From assembly GCA_937926325.1 (NCBI GenBank), contig CALAZQ010000273.1, positions 1-14,240 on the forward strand: a stretch of 14,240 nt of DNA, in the 5' to 3' direction. Position 1 is the stretch's first letter. Each line of letters starts with the position of its first letter. Made by a program: the position numbers and the translations under genes. Below are positions 13,551-14,240 of this stretch, in pieces. This DNA is from an uncultured Planctomycetaceae bacterium (GTDB lineage: Bacteria; Planctomycetota; Planctomycetia; Pirellulales; UBA1268). Below the pieces are notes generated by a model. That model searched no databases, was not told the origin of the DNA, and worked only from the letters and a program-made list of their open reading frames with translations.

Positions 13551-14027
13551 TCAGTCAGTGTTTTTCTTTTTAGGAAATTCAATCACGACCAGTTTTTCTG
13601 AAGCCGGATCGTAGGCATACTCCTGGTAGTAGGGCAGCATTGGAAGATGCAGGCCGTTAGGCTGACCAGGGCGGATGATCTCCTCAATAAAGCCGGAATA
13701 CCCTTCCGGTTTTTCACCATGCTGGGCCAGATAGAGGCTCATTCGCTGTTCGACTGCCATGACTGCCAGTTTGCCGACACTTGTGCGATAGGCATCGGCA
13801 GCTACTTCAAGACCAGTGCCAGTGATTTCCATGCTGGCCGGAATGCCTCCGGCCGCCACCGCCTCGGCAAGTTCAAGCACATTTTGGGTCGTTTTGCCGA
13901 TTGTCTTGCGTGTCGGCGTCTTCGATTTGGGGGTCGGACGATCGCCAGATTGGCAACCGAGTAAGCTGCTGCCGAGCATCACAAGCCAGAGGGCAAACCA
14001 CCTTGAGGAGTCTGATCTTCGAAGCAT
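13551..14027 (-). CDS. Predicted lipoprotein of unknown function
   Basis: From the ATG at 14025-14027 the protein is 158 aa. It starts with a lipoprotein signal peptide: RR at 3-4, a hydrophobic core FALWLVMLGSSLLG (11-24) and the lipobox LLGC with C25 as the lipid-modified residue. A Lys/Thr/Pro-rich linker follows (PTPKSKTPTRKTIGKTT), then a mixed helical domain (NVLELAEAVAAGGIPASM, AVEQRMSLYLAQHGEKPEGY). It ends in PYYQEYAYDPASEKLVVIEF and a lysine-rich tail. An upstream in-frame ATG at 14055-14057 would add ten residues before the signal. I prefer the internal one because it has AAGGA close upstream and gives a normal n-region, but the gap is only 3 bases. Cell-envelope location is inferred from the lipobox, and the function is unknown. 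Confidence 0.7.
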   Translation of the reverse strand: MLRRSDSSRWFALWLVMLGSSLLGCQSGDRPTPKSKTPTRKTIGKTTQNVLELAEAVAAGGIPASMEITGTGLEVAADAYRTSVGKLAVMAVEQRMSLYLAQHGEKPEGYSGFIEEIIRPGQPNGLHLPMLPYYQEYAYDPASEKLVVIEFPKKKNTD

Positions 14028-14106
14028 CGGTCCTTCTTTCGCGGGGTTCTTCATCACTCACCAAAGAGCCTTGAGTTATCCACGGGTACAGGGTCGGGAC
14101 ATCAGC

Positions 14107-14240
14107 CTACAGCCGCTGCCAGACCGTCAATTCGGCCAGAGTGTGCTGATGCTTGCGGGCGGTTTCGCGGATGACAAAGGGAACATCCTGCCGGTGGTGC
14201 AGGCTGAAAGACCCTGCGACCGCTGCTGTCAGGCCTGTCA
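14107..14240 (-). CDS. C-terminal end of an unidentified protein, continues past the window edge
   Basis: The minus-strand frame that ends with TAG at 14109-14107 is open to the window end and encodes 43 residues. They include VPFVIRETARKHQHTLAELT and a final VWQRL. The stretch has normal amino-acid composition, amphipathic helices and no low complexity, which supports a real C-terminus. I do not recognise the family. The next gene on the same strand is the lipoprotein, 79 bases downstream. Confidence 0.45.
   Translation of the reverse strand, partial: TGLTAAVAGSFSLHHRQDVPFVIRETARKHQHTLAELTVWQRL

Noticed and set aside
1..14240. tRNA, rRNA, CRISPR arrays, integrase or transposase genes
   Set aside because: The spacers and all frames were read. 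No cloverleaf, no repeat-spacer series and no recombinase motifs were seen.

Overview
This is a GC-rich bacterial chromosome segment with closely packed housekeeping genes. It encodes the deaminase branch of the futalosine menaquinone pathway (MqnA, MqnC and an amidohydrolase) and a 12-helix ABC exporter of the 'putative ABC exporter' type. It also holds short proline-rich or zinc-ribbon proteins of a kind common in Planctomycetota. A planctomycete (Pirellulales-like) is my best guess. That rests on gene content and style, because no rRNA or other marker is present. I see no rRNA, tRNA, CRISPR array, integrase or transposase.

Layout. Positions 1-201 hold no gene I can support beyond a weak hairpin after miaA. 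miaA (minus, 202-1092) is divergent from hisE-hisG (plus, 1177-2457), the pyrophosphohydrolase and the ATP phosphoribosyltransferase of histidine synthesis. hisG converges, with a 12-base gap, on a tightly coupled minus-strand operon mqnA-mqnC-mqnX (5860 to 2470). Its junctions are TGATG and GTGA overlaps. The set turns chorismate toward menaquinone: MqnA makes 3-enolpyruvyl-benzoate, the amidohydrolase probably deaminates aminodeoxyfutalosine to futalosine, and MqnC cyclises dehypoxanthine futalosine. MqnE, MqnB and MqnD are not in the window.

Positions 5861-6268, between mqnA and the ABC operon, are the most unusual part. A pair of 25-base inverted repeats with one mismatch (6003-6027 and 6246-6270) bounds a 268-base structured block. 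ATG lies immediately outside both ends. The block contains a perfect 10-bp stem and two small hairpins. A good intrinsic terminator on the minus strand (5988-6010) is built partly from the left repeat. This looks like a small non-autonomous mobile element (MITE-like) or a structured RNA in the 3' UTR of the ABC operon.

Next is a minus-strand operon: an unknown membrane-anchored protein (9847-8849), an ABC ATPase (8793-8032) and its permease (8032-6269). After a 367-base divergent spacer comes a small zinc-ribbon protein (plus, 10215-10505). It converges on aroA (minus, 10538-11848), the EPSP synthase that supplies chorismate, the substrate that MqnA uses. An iron-type alcohol dehydrogenase (plus, 11996-13225) is divergent from aroA. 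It overlaps by 7 bases the end of a minus-strand run made of a small tail-anchored protein, a lipoprotein and the C-terminal end of an unidentified protein that leaves the window.
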